Shown piece by piece: positions 36,540-44,627 of a stretch of 64,000 bases of DNA. Source of the DNA: Fimbriimonadales bacterium. GTDB lineage: Bacteria > Armatimonadota > Fimbriimonadia > Fimbriimonadales > ATM1. Below the pieces are notes generated by a model, which was given only the letters and a program-made list of their open reading frames with translations, was not told the DNA's origin and made no database searches. Numbering within the stretch: the stretch's first letter is position 1; each line of letters starts with the position of its first letter. The stretch is from NCBI GenBank assembly GCA_026129745.1, contig JAHCHL010000007.1, positions 78,759-142,758 of the forward strand, in the 5' to 3' direction. Position numbers and translations under genes: made by a program.

Positions 36540-37766
36540 TTAGCTCTGGAGAGCGTCGCCTGCGGAGAGGTTCTGAATCGCGTCGACGAGGGGCATGAAC
36601 ATCGCAATGACGATGAACAGAACGATGAATCCGAGTGTAACGATCAGGATCGGTTCGAGTGCCGCTGTCAGCGATGCCAGAGTCGCTTCGACTTCGCCTT
36701 CGTAGAAGTCTGCGATTTTTTGGAGCATGAAGTCGAGTGAACCAGACTCTTCACCAACCGAGATCATGTGAACGACCATCGGCGGGAACTGTCGGCTCCT
36801 TTCGAGCGGATCTCCGATTCGGTCTCCTTCTCGGATCCTGGCACGGGCTTCAAGAACTGCGTCGGCAATGATGTGGTTTCCGACTGTTCCCGCGACGGTT
36901 TCCATCGCTTGGAGGATTGGTACGCCCGACGTGAGGAGCGTTCCGAGCGTTCGGCTGAATCGAGCAAGGCAGATCTTATGATGGAGCTTTCCGAACACAG
37001 GGATCTTGAGCTTGACCCGGTCGGCAACGCGGCGGCCGAACTGAGTACTGACGAATGCTTTCCAAATGATAAGGAATAGAACCAGTCCGCCAATCAGGTA
37101 GTACCACTTCGTGGTGATGAAGTTCGATATGTCGATTAGCAACTGGGTTGCTGCCGGAAAATCTTTGATTCCGAGGTCCTTGAAGACTGCAATGAACTGC
37201 GGAATGATGTAGGACACCAAGAATAGAACGATTCCAACTGCAAGCAGCAAGACGATCACCGGATAGGTAACGGCAGCTCGTATCTTGCGCCTCAGTTCGA
37301 CGTCCTTCTCGAGGAAGTGCGAGAGCCTCTGAAGTGCTTCTTCCAATACGCCGCCGACTTCGCCTGCTCTGACGAGACCGATGAAGAGGTTGCTGAAGGT
37401 CTTTGGATGCCGCTGCATGGCCCGGCTAAGCGACTCACCGCCCTCGACTCTTTCCGAGATGTCGGCGAGAATCTTTCGAAGCCTGGGGTCGTCGGTCTGC
37501 TGGCCCAACACGTCGAGGCACCGTACGAGCGAAACACCGGCATCGACCATCGTCGAAAACTGTCGGCAAAATAACGCAAGCTTGCCGAGCTTGACTTTGC
37601 CGTAGGAGCGCGCCTTGCCGCGCTTCGCGCGCATCATTTCGACTTCGAGGATTTGCATCCCCTGTTCGTCGAAACGTTGCCTTAGCAGCTCCTCGCTGTC
37701 GGCCTCGGCGGTCCCTTTTTGGACTGCGCCGGAGTTGTCTCGAAACGTATAGCTAAAGACCGGCAT
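36540..37766 (-). CDS. pilC: Type IV pilus inner-membrane platform protein
   Basis: A 408-residue GspF/PilC protein with two homologous halves. The first has FCRQFSTMVDAGVSL...L, AMQRHP..FSNLFIGLVRAGE..G.L and RRKIRAAVTYPVIVLLLA; the second has ARFSRTLGTLLTSGVPILQAMET, FPPMVVHMISVGEESGSLD and LEPILIVTLGFIVLFIVIAMFMP. It forms the rotating platform that couples the PilB/PilT motors to pilin insertion. It has an AAGGAG ribosome-binding site and lies 13 bases after pilT. Confidence 0.96.
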   Translation of the reverse strand: MPVFSYTFRDNSGAVQKGTAEADSEELLRQRFDEQGMQILEVEMMRAKRGKARSYGKVKLGKLALFCRQFSTMVDAGVSLVRCLDVLGQQTDDPRLRKILADISERVEGGESLSRAMQRHPKTFSNLFIGLVRAGEVGGVLEEALQRLSHFLEKDVELRRKIRAAVTYPVIVLLLAVGIVLFLVSYIIPQFIAVFKDLGIKDFPAATQLLIDISNFITTKWYYLIGGLVLFLIIWKAFVSTQFGRRVADRVKLKIPVFGKLHHKICLARFSRTLGTLLTSGVPILQAMETVAGTVGNHIIADAVLEARARIREGDRIGDPLERSRQFPPMVVHMISVGEESGSLDFMLQKIADFYEGEVEATLASLTAALEPILIVTLGFIVLFIVIAMFMPLVDAIQNLSAGDALQS

Positions 37767-37779
37767 TTAGGTTGACTCC

Positions 37780-38973
37780 TTACCTACCCGCGGCACCTGG
37801 TGCGGCTGTAGCACCGGACGCTGTGGGCGTGTTGATCATCTTCTTCAGTTCGTCGATGTTGATGGCCCTTGCCATCGCATCCTCGAAGGTGATGAAGCCT
37901 TTCATGTAGAGGTCGCGCAGGTTTTGGTCCATCGACTGCATGCCATGCGCGCCACTCGTCTGAATCATAGACGGTATCTGGTGAGTTTTGTTCTCCCGGA
38001 TGAGGTTTCTGATGGCGGGCGTGGCGATCATGACCTCAATGGCGGGGATTCGTCCCGGCGATCCTGCCCTTGGGAGGAGCTGCTGCGAGATGACGGCTTG
38101 GAGGTTGTTCGCGAGCTGGATTCTGATCTGGTCTTGCTGACCTGGAGGGAAAACGTCGATGATACGGTCGATCGATTCGGAGGCGTTGTTCGTGTGCAGC
38201 GTGGCGAAGACAAGGTGTCCCGTTTCTGCCGCAGTGATCGCAAGCGCAATCGTTTCCGTATCTCGCATTTCGCCGACGAGGATAACGTCGGGGTCTTCTC
38301 TGAGGCAGGCTCTCAGCGCGTTTGCGAACGCGTGGGTGTCGTGGCCCAATTCGCGCTGATTGATGATCGAAAGATTGTGCGAGTGGAGGTATTCAATTGG
38401 GTCTTCGATCGTGATGATGTGTTCTGCCCTGCTTCGGTTGATCTGGTTAATCATCGCTGCGAGCGTTGTGGACTTACCGTGACCGGTAGGTCCGGTGCAC
38501 AGAATGAGTCCTCTCGGCTTTTTAGAAAGTTCTTCGAGAATCGGTGGCAAGTTGAGTTCGCGAACAGTCGGGATTCTGTTTGGAATCAATCGGAAGGCTC
38601 CTGCGATCGCTCCTCTGTCGCGATAGTAGTTGACACGGAAGCGCGCCTTCTTCGGAAGCGAGTAGCTGAAGTCGAGTTCGAGCGTTCGCTCGAATCGTTC
38701 GATCTGCTCATCGTTGACGATTGCGTACAGCAACCGCGCTGTGTCGGTTGGCGCGAGCTTTTCGTAGTTCAGTCGAATGAGCTTTCCATCGACACGAATC
38801 ACGGGCTCTGCGTCATAGCATATGTGCAGGTCGGACGAGTTTTTCTCAACGACGATGTTGAGCAGCTCGTCGATGTGGAGGTCGTCGACTGGGCGCGGTT
38901 TTGTGGACGGCCCTTCTTCTTCGACAACCTCCGTGACTCTGCCCGGCAGTTCGAATATCAGTTCTACTTCCAT
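37780..38973 (-). CDS. pilT: Pilus retraction ATPase
   Basis: A 397-residue hexameric ATPase that powers pilus disassembly. It shows the PilT-specific DLHI..D..P..R.DG, Walker A TGPTGHGKSTTLAAM, the Asp box TIEDPIEYLH, Walker B PDVILVGEMRD, the His box GHLVFATLHTN and the PilT hallmark AIRNLIRE. Its presence argues for a true retractile type IV pilus rather than a type II secretion system. A short Gly/Ala/Thr tail follows the helical C-terminus. It has an AAGGAAAAAG ribosome-binding site and lies between pilB and pilC. Confidence 0.97.
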   Translation of the reverse strand: MEVELIFELPGRVTEVVEEEGPSTKPRPVDDLHIDELLNIVVEKNSSDLHICYDAEPVIRVDGKLIRLNYEKLAPTDTARLLYAIVNDEQIERFERTLELDFSYSLPKKARFRVNYYRDRGAIAGAFRLIPNRIPTVRELNLPPILEELSKKPRGLILCTGPTGHGKSTTLAAMINQINRSRAEHIITIEDPIEYLHSHNLSIINQRELGHDTHAFANALRACLREDPDVILVGEMRDTETIALAITAAETGHLVFATLHTNNASESIDRIIDVFPPGQQDQIRIQLANNLQAVISQQLLPRAGSPGRIPAIEVMIATPAIRNLIRENKTHQIPSMIQTSGAHGMQSMDQNLRDLYMKGFITFEDAMARAINIDELKKMINTPTASGATAAPGAAGR

Positions 38974-38997
38974 CTTTTTCCTTGTTCTTGATTTCCT

Positions 38998-40779
38998 TTA
39001 GAAGCCTGCAGTGAAGACGACACGCATGACTTCTTCCGGCGTTGTGACGCCAGCAAGAATCTTGATTAGACCGTCTTCTCGAAGTTCGTTCATTCCGTTC
39101 GCTTTCGCCGCTTCTTTGATGTCGGCGAGCGGTGCGCGGCGCACGACGAGTTCCGCGATTTCTGCGTTCATTCTCATCAATTCATAGATCCCGATTCGTC
39201 CTCGGAATCCGGTGAACTTACAGTTTTCGCATCCTCTGCCACGGTATAGCGTGACCGGCGCAGTGGGGTCTTCGACTTTGAATCCGAATCGGCGCAAGTC
39301 GCCTTGCTGCACTTCGTACGCTTCCTTACATTCGTTGCAGTTTCGTCGTCCAAGTCTTTGAGCGAGAACTCCGATAACGGTCGCGGAGATGAGGTACGTC
39401 TCAACGCCCATGTCCGCCATACGAACGACTGCGGAGGGGGCGTCGTTCGTGTGAAGCGTCGAAAGGACCAGGTGTCCGGTCAGCGACGCTTCGATCGCGA
39501 TTTCTGCCGTTTCGAGGTCTCGCATTTCGCCGACCATGATGATGTCGGGGTCTTGTCGCAAGAAGTGTCGAAGAGCGTTTGCGAACGAGAGACCGGCTTT
39601 TCGGTTGACTTGCACTTGCGCGATTCCACCAAGCTGATACTCGATCGGGTCCTCGATCGTGATGATGTTCTTCTCGATCGAGTTGAGCTTGTTGAGAACG
39701 GAGTACTGCGTCGTGGTCTTACCGGCACCGGTTGGTCCCGTCGACAAGAACATACCGTTCGGCTGCGAAACCAGTTCGTCGACTTGCGCTTGATTCTCTT
39801 CGGTGAACCCAAGCTTCTCAAGGCCGATCATGATGCTCGTCTTGTCGAGAATACGCATGACGATCTTTTCGCCAAAAGGCGTTGGAATGGACGAAACACG
39901 AAGGTCGTAGTCCTTGCCGCTCGACCGAATTTCAATGCGTCCGTCTTGCGGGAGTCTTCTTTCTGCGATGTTCATCTCCGCCATGATCTTGTAGCGGCTG
40001 ATAAGCGGCGCCTGGAGGTTTTTCGGGATCGTCATCGCCTCGTGGAGAACGCCGTCGATTCGGTACCGGACTCGGACGCCGCGCTGTTGCGGCTCCACGT
40101 GAATGTCCGATGCTCGGTCTGAAATCGCCTGTTGGATCAGCGCGTTCGCGAGACGAATAATGGGCGCCTGCTCGGCGACTTGCGCGACAGCGGCCTCGTC
40201 ATCTTCAACGACGATGTCGCGGCTCGCACCAGCTTCGGCAATCGCTTTGCTGATGTCACCGCGCATATTGACGGCGGCCATTGTGTTGCCACCACCGGCA
40301 ACAGCTCCCGCTGTCGACCCGGCTCCGTTCCCTTCTGCCCCGCCACCACCGTAGTATCGGCGGATTGCGTCCTCAATAGCTCCTCGGACGGCAAGCACCG
40401 GAATGACTCGGCAGCCCGATGCGAGTTGGACGTCGTCGATCGCCTGCAAGTTGTTAGGGTTCGCCATCGCCAGAAACAGCGACAGTCCGTCTTTTTTGTA
40501 AGGAAGCACCGAGTTGTTGCGCGCGATGCGCTCAGGCACGACGTTGAGCGCGCTACCATCGACCTGTTCCGAGTCGAGGTCGACGAATTTGACCCCAAGC
40601 TCTTGAGCTTGAGCTTCGACTACTTCCCTTTCACCGACAAAACCGAGATCGACGAGCACCCGACCGAGATCGGACACTTTGCTTTGCTCTTTGACCTTCA
40701 GAGCTTCCTGTAGCTGTTCGCTGTTTAGGTAGCCCTTTTCGATCAGATAGTCCGCTAAAGGCTTACGCGAGATTGCCAT
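38998..40779 (-). CDS. pilB: Pilus extension ATPase
   Basis: A 593-residue GspE/PilB ATPase. The N-terminal MshEN domain (LADYLIEKGYLN..QL..AL...) may bind c-di-GMP. A Gly/Ala linker (about 145-170) precedes the core: DIHVEPQ, RLPQDGRI, Walker A TGPTGAGKTTT, TIEDPIEYQ, Walker B PDIIMVGEMRD, HLVLSTLHTNDA and the zinc-binding pairs CNEC and CENC. It starts at the ATG 40779 (MAISRKPLADYL). The longer frame lacks family similarity. It is the first gene of the minus-strand pilus locus. Confidence 0.96.
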   Translation of the reverse strand: MAISRKPLADYLIEKGYLNSEQLQEALKVKEQSKVSDLGRVLVDLGFVGEREVVEAQAQELGVKFVDLDSEQVDGSALNVVPERIARNNSVLPYKKDGLSLFLAMANPNNLQAIDDVQLASGCRVIPVLAVRGAIEDAIRRYYGGGGAEGNGAGSTAGAVAGGGNTMAAVNMRGDISKAIAEAGASRDIVVEDDEAAVAQVAEQAPIIRLANALIQQAISDRASDIHVEPQQRGVRVRYRIDGVLHEAMTIPKNLQAPLISRYKIMAEMNIAERRLPQDGRIEIRSSGKDYDLRVSSIPTPFGEKIVMRILDKTSIMIGLEKLGFTEENQAQVDELVSQPNGMFLSTGPTGAGKTTTQYSVLNKLNSIEKNIITIEDPIEYQLGGIAQVQVNRKAGLSFANALRHFLRQDPDIIMVGEMRDLETAEIAIEASLTGHLVLSTLHTNDAPSAVVRMADMGVETYLISATVIGVLAQRLGRRNCNECKEAYEVQQGDLRRFGFKVEDPTAPVTLYRGRGCENCKFTGFRGRIGIYELMRMNAEIAELVVRRAPLADIKEAAKANGMNELREDGLIKILAGVTTPEEVMRVVFTAGF

Positions 40780-40964
40780 GTTGTCACACCACTCCTGCCC
40801 CGTGAGACCGACGCAACACCGAACACGCGGGGAATCTAAGCATACCCCTGTATTCTTTGCCGTCCGAGTCACCCATGGAGCGTTAGATTAGGAGACGCCG
40901 CCAACCTTCTGAAAAGTTCAACGAGCGGGTGACTGGATCATGGCTTGTTTCGTATAGCAAAGAG
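40780..40964. promoter_or_regulatory. Divergent intergenic region between pilB and the DsbD-alpha gene
   Basis: About 185 bases between diverging genes must hold promoters for both the pilus locus and the redox pair. Candidate -10 elements on the minus strand (TATGCT near 40840) lack a good -35, so I do not assign a promoter. An AAAGAG ribosome-binding site precedes the ATG-ATG pair at 40965. Confidence 0.4.
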
Positions 40965-41771
40965 ATGATGGCTCTCTTATTTCTGGCCCTCGCGTTCCAA
41001 GCGCCCTCCCCGACTGTTTCGGGCGACCACTGTACGGCCACGCTCGTTACGGATGTGCAAAGCGCCGCTCCCGGCCAGGAGATCCGTGTCGGGGTTAGGT
41101 TCAACATGGACCCGAAGTGGCACATCTACTGGATCAATCCTGGGGACTCGGGGCTGGCGACTTCGATCAATTGGCATGAGAGCCCCGGCTTGAACTTCGG
41201 TGAACTCCAGTGGCCGGCTCCGATGCGCTTTACTGGAGCTGGTGCGGTCGGCTATGGCTATGAAGAGTCGGTGCTGCTCTATTCAAAGGTGCGTGTCAGC
41301 GATGAGGCGAAAGTGGGCGACAGAATCCGAGTTGGAGCAGACGTGTCTTGGCTCGTTTGTGAGGAAGCCTGCATCCCGGGCGGCGGGAAGGTTTGGATCG
41401 AGCTTCCGATTTCTGCTGGCGAGGGGACTCCAAGCGAGGCAGCACACGACTTCGAAAAGTCAGCGGCTCGCGTTCCGAAACTACTTCAGGGGGTGTCGGC
41501 ACAACGGTCACAACGAGGTTACGTCCTGACGCTGCCGATAAGCGGCGAAGGAGTTAAGTCCGCCTACTTCTTCTCGACTGCTCAAGAGGTCGTATCACAT
41601 GGGGCGGATCAGGCTGTGGACAAGTCCGGGCAACTGAAACTGACCCTTTTGCGTAGCGAATACTCTACAAGGGAACCCGAAGAGCTTACAGGTGTCGTAT
41701 TAGTTGTGGGCACAGATGGAAAGCCCAAAGCCTATCGCATTGCGGCGCGTCTCGCCTCGGAGAGTCGATAG
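40965..41771 (+). CDS. Stand-alone DsbD alpha-domain (periplasmic thiol-disulfide) protein
   Basis: A 268-residue exported protein (MMALLFLALAFQAP signal) like the N-terminal domain of DsbD (nDsbD, PF11412). It shows WHIYWINPGDSGLATSI.W, a W.P...GAGAVGYGYE block and WLVCEEACIPG with the redox cysteine pair. In DsbD this domain passes electrons from a membrane domain to periplasmic partners. Here the membrane and C-terminal thioredoxin domains are not fused. It may work with the redoxin gene 51 bases downstream. A GTG start at 40929 is possible but gives a worse signal. Confidence 0.8.
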   Translation: MMALLFLALAFQAPSPTVSGDHCTATLVTDVQSAAPGQEIRVGVRFNMDPKWHIYWINPGDSGLATSINWHESPGLNFGELQWPAPMRFTGAGAVGYGYEESVLLYSKVRVSDEAKVGDRIRVGADVSWLVCEEACIPGGGKVWIELPISAGEGTPSEAAHDFEKSAARVPKLLQGVSAQRSQRGYVLTLPISGEGVKSAYFFSTAQEVVSHGADQAVDKSGQLKLTLLRSEYSTREPEELTGVVLVVGTDGKPKAYRIAARLASESR

Positions 41772-41822
41772 GTTCGTCGACAAGCAATATCGGAACCTAA
41801 AGAAACAGTAGGAGGAAACTGA

Positions 41823-42473
41823 GTGAAAACCCTATTAGCAATCGCTGTCATATCGATTTCGGCCGCCTGCACGATGAACGCGTCCGGCAAGGTTGGTGAG
41901 CAAGGTGGCGCAACAACAGCTGGCGCTGAGTCTGCTGCCGGCCTCGGGGCTGCTCCGTTGTTCACATTGACCTCTGCCGATGGCAAAACGGTCAATCTCG
42001 CCGAATTCAAAGGCAAGTATGTCGTTCTCGAGTGGTGGAATCACGAGTGTCCCTTCGTGGTGAAGCACTACGGCGCTGGCAATATGCAGAAGCTTCAGAA
42101 GGAGTTCACGGAAAAGGGTGTCATTTGGCTGACCATCAACTCTTCTGCTCCTGGCAAGCAAGGCCATGTCAACGGCGAGCAAGCCATTTCGCTGATGAAG
42201 GAAAAGAAGGCTGCTCCGACGCACGTGCTTCTTGACCACGACGGCAAGGTTGGCAAGATGTACGATGCGAAGACCACACCACAGATGATTCTCATTTCGC
42301 CAGAGGGCGTGATTCTCTACGATGGCGCGATCGACAGCATCCGCAGCTCGAATCCAGCCGACATCGAGAAAGCTGAGAACTACCTGGTGAAGGCTTTCGC
42401 AGAAGCATCGAGCGGCAAGCCCGTCAGCACACCGAAGACTCAGCCTTACGGTTGCTCAGTCAAGTATCCGTAA
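41823..42473 (+). CDS. Redoxin / thioredoxin-fold lipoprotein
   Basis: A 216-residue protein with a lipoprotein signal (ISAAC, Cys near 16). The thioredoxin-like domain begins FTLTSADGKTVNLAEFKGKYVVLEWWNHECPFV, split across a strand and the active-site helix, and carries one redox Cys in CPFVVKHY and a conserved C-terminal PYGCSVKY. This is the AhpC/TSA-related family of periplasmic thiol proteins. TTPQMILISPEG is the cis-Pro loop. It is probably in one transcript with the DsbD-alpha gene and ends before a strong terminator. Confidence 0.87.
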   Translation: MKTLLAIAVISISAACTMNASGKVGEQGGATTAGAESAAGLGAAPLFTLTSADGKTVNLAEFKGKYVVLEWWNHECPFVVKHYGAGNMQKLQKEFTEKGVIWLTINSSAPGKQGHVNGEQAISLMKEKKAAPTHVLLDHDGKVGKMYDAKTTPQMILISPEGVILYDGAIDSIRSSNPADIEKAENYLVKAFAEASSGKPVSTPKTQPYGCSVKYP

Positions 42474-42485
42474 ACCTTCAATTCG

Positions 42486-42521
42486 AATCCCCGCACGATT
42501 TGCACTGTGCGGGGATTTTTT
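42486..42521 (+). terminator. Rho-independent terminator after the redoxin gene
   Basis: AATCCCCGCAC (42486-42496) and GTGCGGGGATT (42507-42517) form an 11-pair perfect stem with a ten-base loop, followed by TTTTT and further T-rich sequence. Confidence 0.9.
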
Positions 42522-42568
42522 GTTTTGTAGAGACTCGACTGGCAACACGCGAAATGCTGCAGTTTGCA

Positions 42569-43216
42569 TCAGTGCTCGCTTCGCAATTGCTCGACGGTAA
42601 CCTTGACCTCGTCGTGTGAAATCCTTCCTTCGATGGCCGACTGCAATCTTTCATACGTGTAAGCCTCACCGTACTCAAAGGAAGGAAGGACAAACAGATT
42701 CGAGTCGCGCATCGCGGCAGCAAGCTTTGCATGAAAGTCCGCTAATCGAGGTGACGCTCGTCTCGCCAAAAAAATGATCGCAGGAGCTGCTGCAATTCTC
42801 CATTCACCGGATGATTCGCGCCTTGCATGAAACACATAGCGACCGAGATCTCGTTGGTGCGATTCGTTCCAGCTTGTCTCGTCGAACGCAATTTCGAATT
42901 TCACTTTTCCTCTTGTGCCATCGATGGTTGAGTCCTCAATTTTCATTCTCGAACTCCAGTCGAGAGCATGTCGATTGTCATCAATGAGAATTGAGCAGAA
43001 CTGGACAAATTGGTCTTCTGTCCAGCCGACATCGCTTCGTTCACGATGCGGAGTTATTCGATAGAGGGCTCGCCAATCGTGAGATTGCAGCGAAGCAATG
43101 TGCTTTCTGGCAACGCGATCCGCAGATTCGGGCAACGACAGGTAAACAAGAGTCACTATTGCGACGACCGCAATACTAATAGCCAACAGAATCAAGCTTC
43201 GTTTCGATCGTTTCAA
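42569..43216 (-). CDS. Membrane-anchored protein of unknown function, last gene of the Cys-rich cassette run
   Basis: A 215-residue protein starting with the TTG at 43216, which overlaps the stop of the Cys-rich gene (TTGA); the frame itself is open to 43246. MKRSKRSLILLAISIAVVAI is a basic stop plus one transmembrane helix. The rest is a soluble domain with an NTF2-like feel: DRVARKHIASLQSHDWRALYRITPHRE, and GRYVFHARRESSGEWRIAAAP. I do not recognise a family. It has two cysteines at most, unlike its neighbour, and may assist export or assembly of the cassette products. Confidence 0.72.
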   Translation of the reverse strand: MKRSKRSLILLAISIAVVAIVTLVYLSLPESADRVARKHIASLQSHDWRALYRITPHRERSDVGWTEDQFVQFCSILIDDNRHALDWSSRMKIEDSTIDGTRGKVKFEIAFDETSWNESHQRDLGRYVFHARRESSGEWRIAAAPAIIFLARRASPRLADFHAKLAAAMRDSNLFVLPSFEYGEAYTYERLQSAIEGRISHDEVKVTVEQLRSEH

Positions 43217-43551
43217 AAGCCGCAGTTTCCTGTGTTGGAGTTGCAAGTCACGGATGGATTAGATGTGCCAGGGCCATACTCGAGAACCGGCGCCTCATTG
43301 CACGGCGAATCACAATGTACTTCTGCGCATAGTCTTTGACAGCAAGCGCTCGATACCATATTGCAGCATTTGTATGTAGGCCCACTCGACTTGCCGCATG
43401 GGTGGCACGGATGCGCGTATGCACCGGTGCAGCTTGTGCCTGATGGAGGGTTCCAAACGCTATACGCAACCTTAGCCAAACCAATCGACACGACTCCGAA
43501 AAGGAGGATGTTCAGCATCGCAATTAGAAAGCTCAGCCTAGTGTTGTTCAT
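43213..43551 (-). CDS. Exported cysteine-rich protein, copy 1 (12 Cys)
   Basis: A 112-residue protein: N-terminal hydrophobic helix (about 7-30), then a ~80-residue domain with 12 cysteines in the pattern C-x7-C-x2-C-x8-CC-x6-CC-x3-C-x4-C-x3-C-x18-C-x6-C. Landmarks shared with its paralogue are VWNPP, GTSC, AYAH, YKCCNMVSSACCQRLC, PVLEYG and the C-terminal SVTCNSNTGNCGF. An even Cys count suggests six disulfides in the periplasm or outside. I know no described family with this pattern; toxin-like, structural or pilus-associated roles are all possible. It follows the prepilin-like gene by four bases, with an AAGGA ribosome-binding site. Confidence 0.8.
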   Translation of the reverse strand: MNNTRLSFLIAMLNILLFGVVSIGLAKVAYSVWNPPSGTSCTGAYAHPCHPCGKSSGPTYKCCNMVSSACCQRLCAEVHCDSPCNEAPVLEYGPGTSNPSVTCNSNTGNCGF

Positions 43552-43555
43552 TCAT

Positions 43556-44128
43556 TCATAATCCTTGTGTAAACCGGTAACTTCTCGGCCGATCTGCCCG
43601 AGCCTTTTTGACATGGCCTCCGATGCAGAGCTGGATTTCGAACCTTCCAAGCAACGCCGAATCTGTCGATGATTCACGCGGCAAGTAGAAGACTTCGTCA
43701 TGCACGGAGCAAATCACGATTGGCGTGTCGGCGCCATGAAGTCGCAACTGTTCAGTGAGCATCCCGGCTGTCGGGCCTCCCGGTGAACCTATGACCCACC
43801 ACTCGTAAGTCGACGACCATGTTTCTTCGGCGCCCTTCGGAGTATCAGGGCAGTAGACGACAGCTTTCGATTCAAGGTAGGGCATTAACTCGCGATGTCT
43901 TCCAATGAACTTGAGGCCGCCAAGACCTTCGAGCGATACAGCCCAGTCGTTGTCCTGCGCATAAAGTTCCATCGCGGCGTAAATCTGCCTGAGATTTGAC
44001 ATGCACGCGGCTTGGCGAGCCTGTTCCCGTGAGGGAGTCAGCGCGACGAACAACAGGCCTGCGAGCAAGGCAACGATGAGCACCGCGATCAGAGTGTCTA
44101 GGATTGTGAATCCGCCGGGCCTATGCAT
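43556..44128 (-). CDS. Prepilin-like protein with Asp at +5, copy 1
   Basis: A 190-residue protein starting at the ATG 44128 (GAGG site; the frame opens at a TTG 15 bases earlier). The leader MHRPGG then FTILDTLIAVLIVALLAGLL is a class III prepilin signal with Asp instead of Glu at +5. Next comes LTPSREQARQAACMSNLRQIYAAMELYAQDND, typical of pseudopilins of this phylum (REQARQ..C.SNLRQI). The short C-terminal domain includes YCPDTPKGAEETW and ICSVHDEVFYLPRESS. It would be processed by PilD encoded 8 kb away. Confidence 0.84.
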   Translation of the reverse strand: MHRPGGFTILDTLIAVLIVALLAGLLFVALTPSREQARQAACMSNLRQIYAAMELYAQDNDWAVSLEGLGGLKFIGRHRELMPYLESKAVVYCPDTPKGAEETWSSTYEWWVIGSPGGPTAGMLTEQLRLHGADTPIVICSVHDEVFYLPRESSTDSALLGRFEIQLCIGGHVKKARADRPRSYRFTQGL

Positions 44129-44170
44129 TGATTCGAACCTCAACTTTCCTTTTGCGCTTTTGGCTGGCAG

Positions 44171-44266
44171 TCAGAGGCTCGGATTATCGACAAGAGCGAA
44201 GCCCCAGACAGCCACCATGGCTCACAGCATGGCAGTTGCGACTTTATGATGTCGACATGAAGGTAA
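44171..44266 (-). pseudogene. Degenerate copy of the small membrane protein at 45175-45360
   Basis: Read in frame, the codons give CRHHKVATAML, a TGA, then AMVAVWGFALVDNPSL and a stop. This aligns without gaps to CRKFVLASVLLW and AVLAVWGFALIKEPG of the intact gene in copy 2. The TGA replaces the Trp codon TGG, and no start codon remains upstream. It is a broken third gene of cassette copy 1. Confidence 0.7.
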
Positions 44267-44288
44267 CTCCAATTTCGCTTTGAAAGAT

Positions 44289-44627
44289 TCAAAAGCCGCA
44301 GTTACCTGTGTTGGAGTTGCATGTCACCGAAGGATCAGAAGTGCCAGTTCCGTACTCGAGAACCGGCGTTTCATCGCACGGCGATTCACAATAAACTTGT
44401 GCACATAGTCTTTGACAGCAAGCACTAGAAACCATATTGCAGCATTTGTATGTGTTGACAGATGTCTCTTTGTCGCAGGGACTGCAGGCATGCGCGTATG
44501 CAGAACTGCAGCTTGTTCCAGTAGGCGGATTCCACACTCCGGATGCTATGTTTGCTAATCCCAGTAATACAACTGCACACAAAGTGATGTTTAGCGTTGC
44601 AAGTACGATTGATCTATCTGATTTCAT
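44289..44627 (-). CDS. Exported cysteine-rich protein, copy 2 (12 Cys)
   Basis: A 112-residue paralogue of the protein at 43213-43551. The N-terminal helix differs more (and adds one Cys), but all 12 cysteines of the outer domain are in register, except for one extra residue in the loop before YKCCNMV. The YKCCNMVSSACCQRLC block and the SVTCNSNTGNCGF end are identical. Conservation of the exposed half against drift in the membrane helix argues for function of the Cys domain. The ATG overlaps the stop of the prepilin-like gene (ATGA), with a GAGGAG ribosome-binding site. Confidence 0.8.
   Translation of the reverse strand: MKSDRSIVLATLNITLCAVVLLGLANIASGVWNPPTGTSCSSAYAHACSPCDKETSVNTYKCCNMVSSACCQRLCAQVYCESPCDETPVLEYGTGTSDPSVTCNSNTGNCGF

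Larger units (their letters stand above)
43213..44266 (-). repeat. Tandem duplicated gene cassette, copy 1 (degenerate first gene)
   Basis: This segment (Cys-rich gene, prepilin-like gene, broken small membrane gene) is homologous in order, orientation and protein sequence to 44289-45360. Protein similarity is very high in the C-terminal halves of both complete genes. Divergence throughout shows the duplication is not recent. Confidence 0.85.

Noticed and set aside
37924..38991. A 355-aa plus-strand frame
   Set aside because: It is antisense to pilT; the minus-strand protein carries all expected PilT motifs.
42479..42481. Possible insertion sequence or phage remnants
   Set aside because: No transposase, integrase, terminal inverted repeats or target duplications were seen anywhere in the window; this short gap is only spacer before the terminator.
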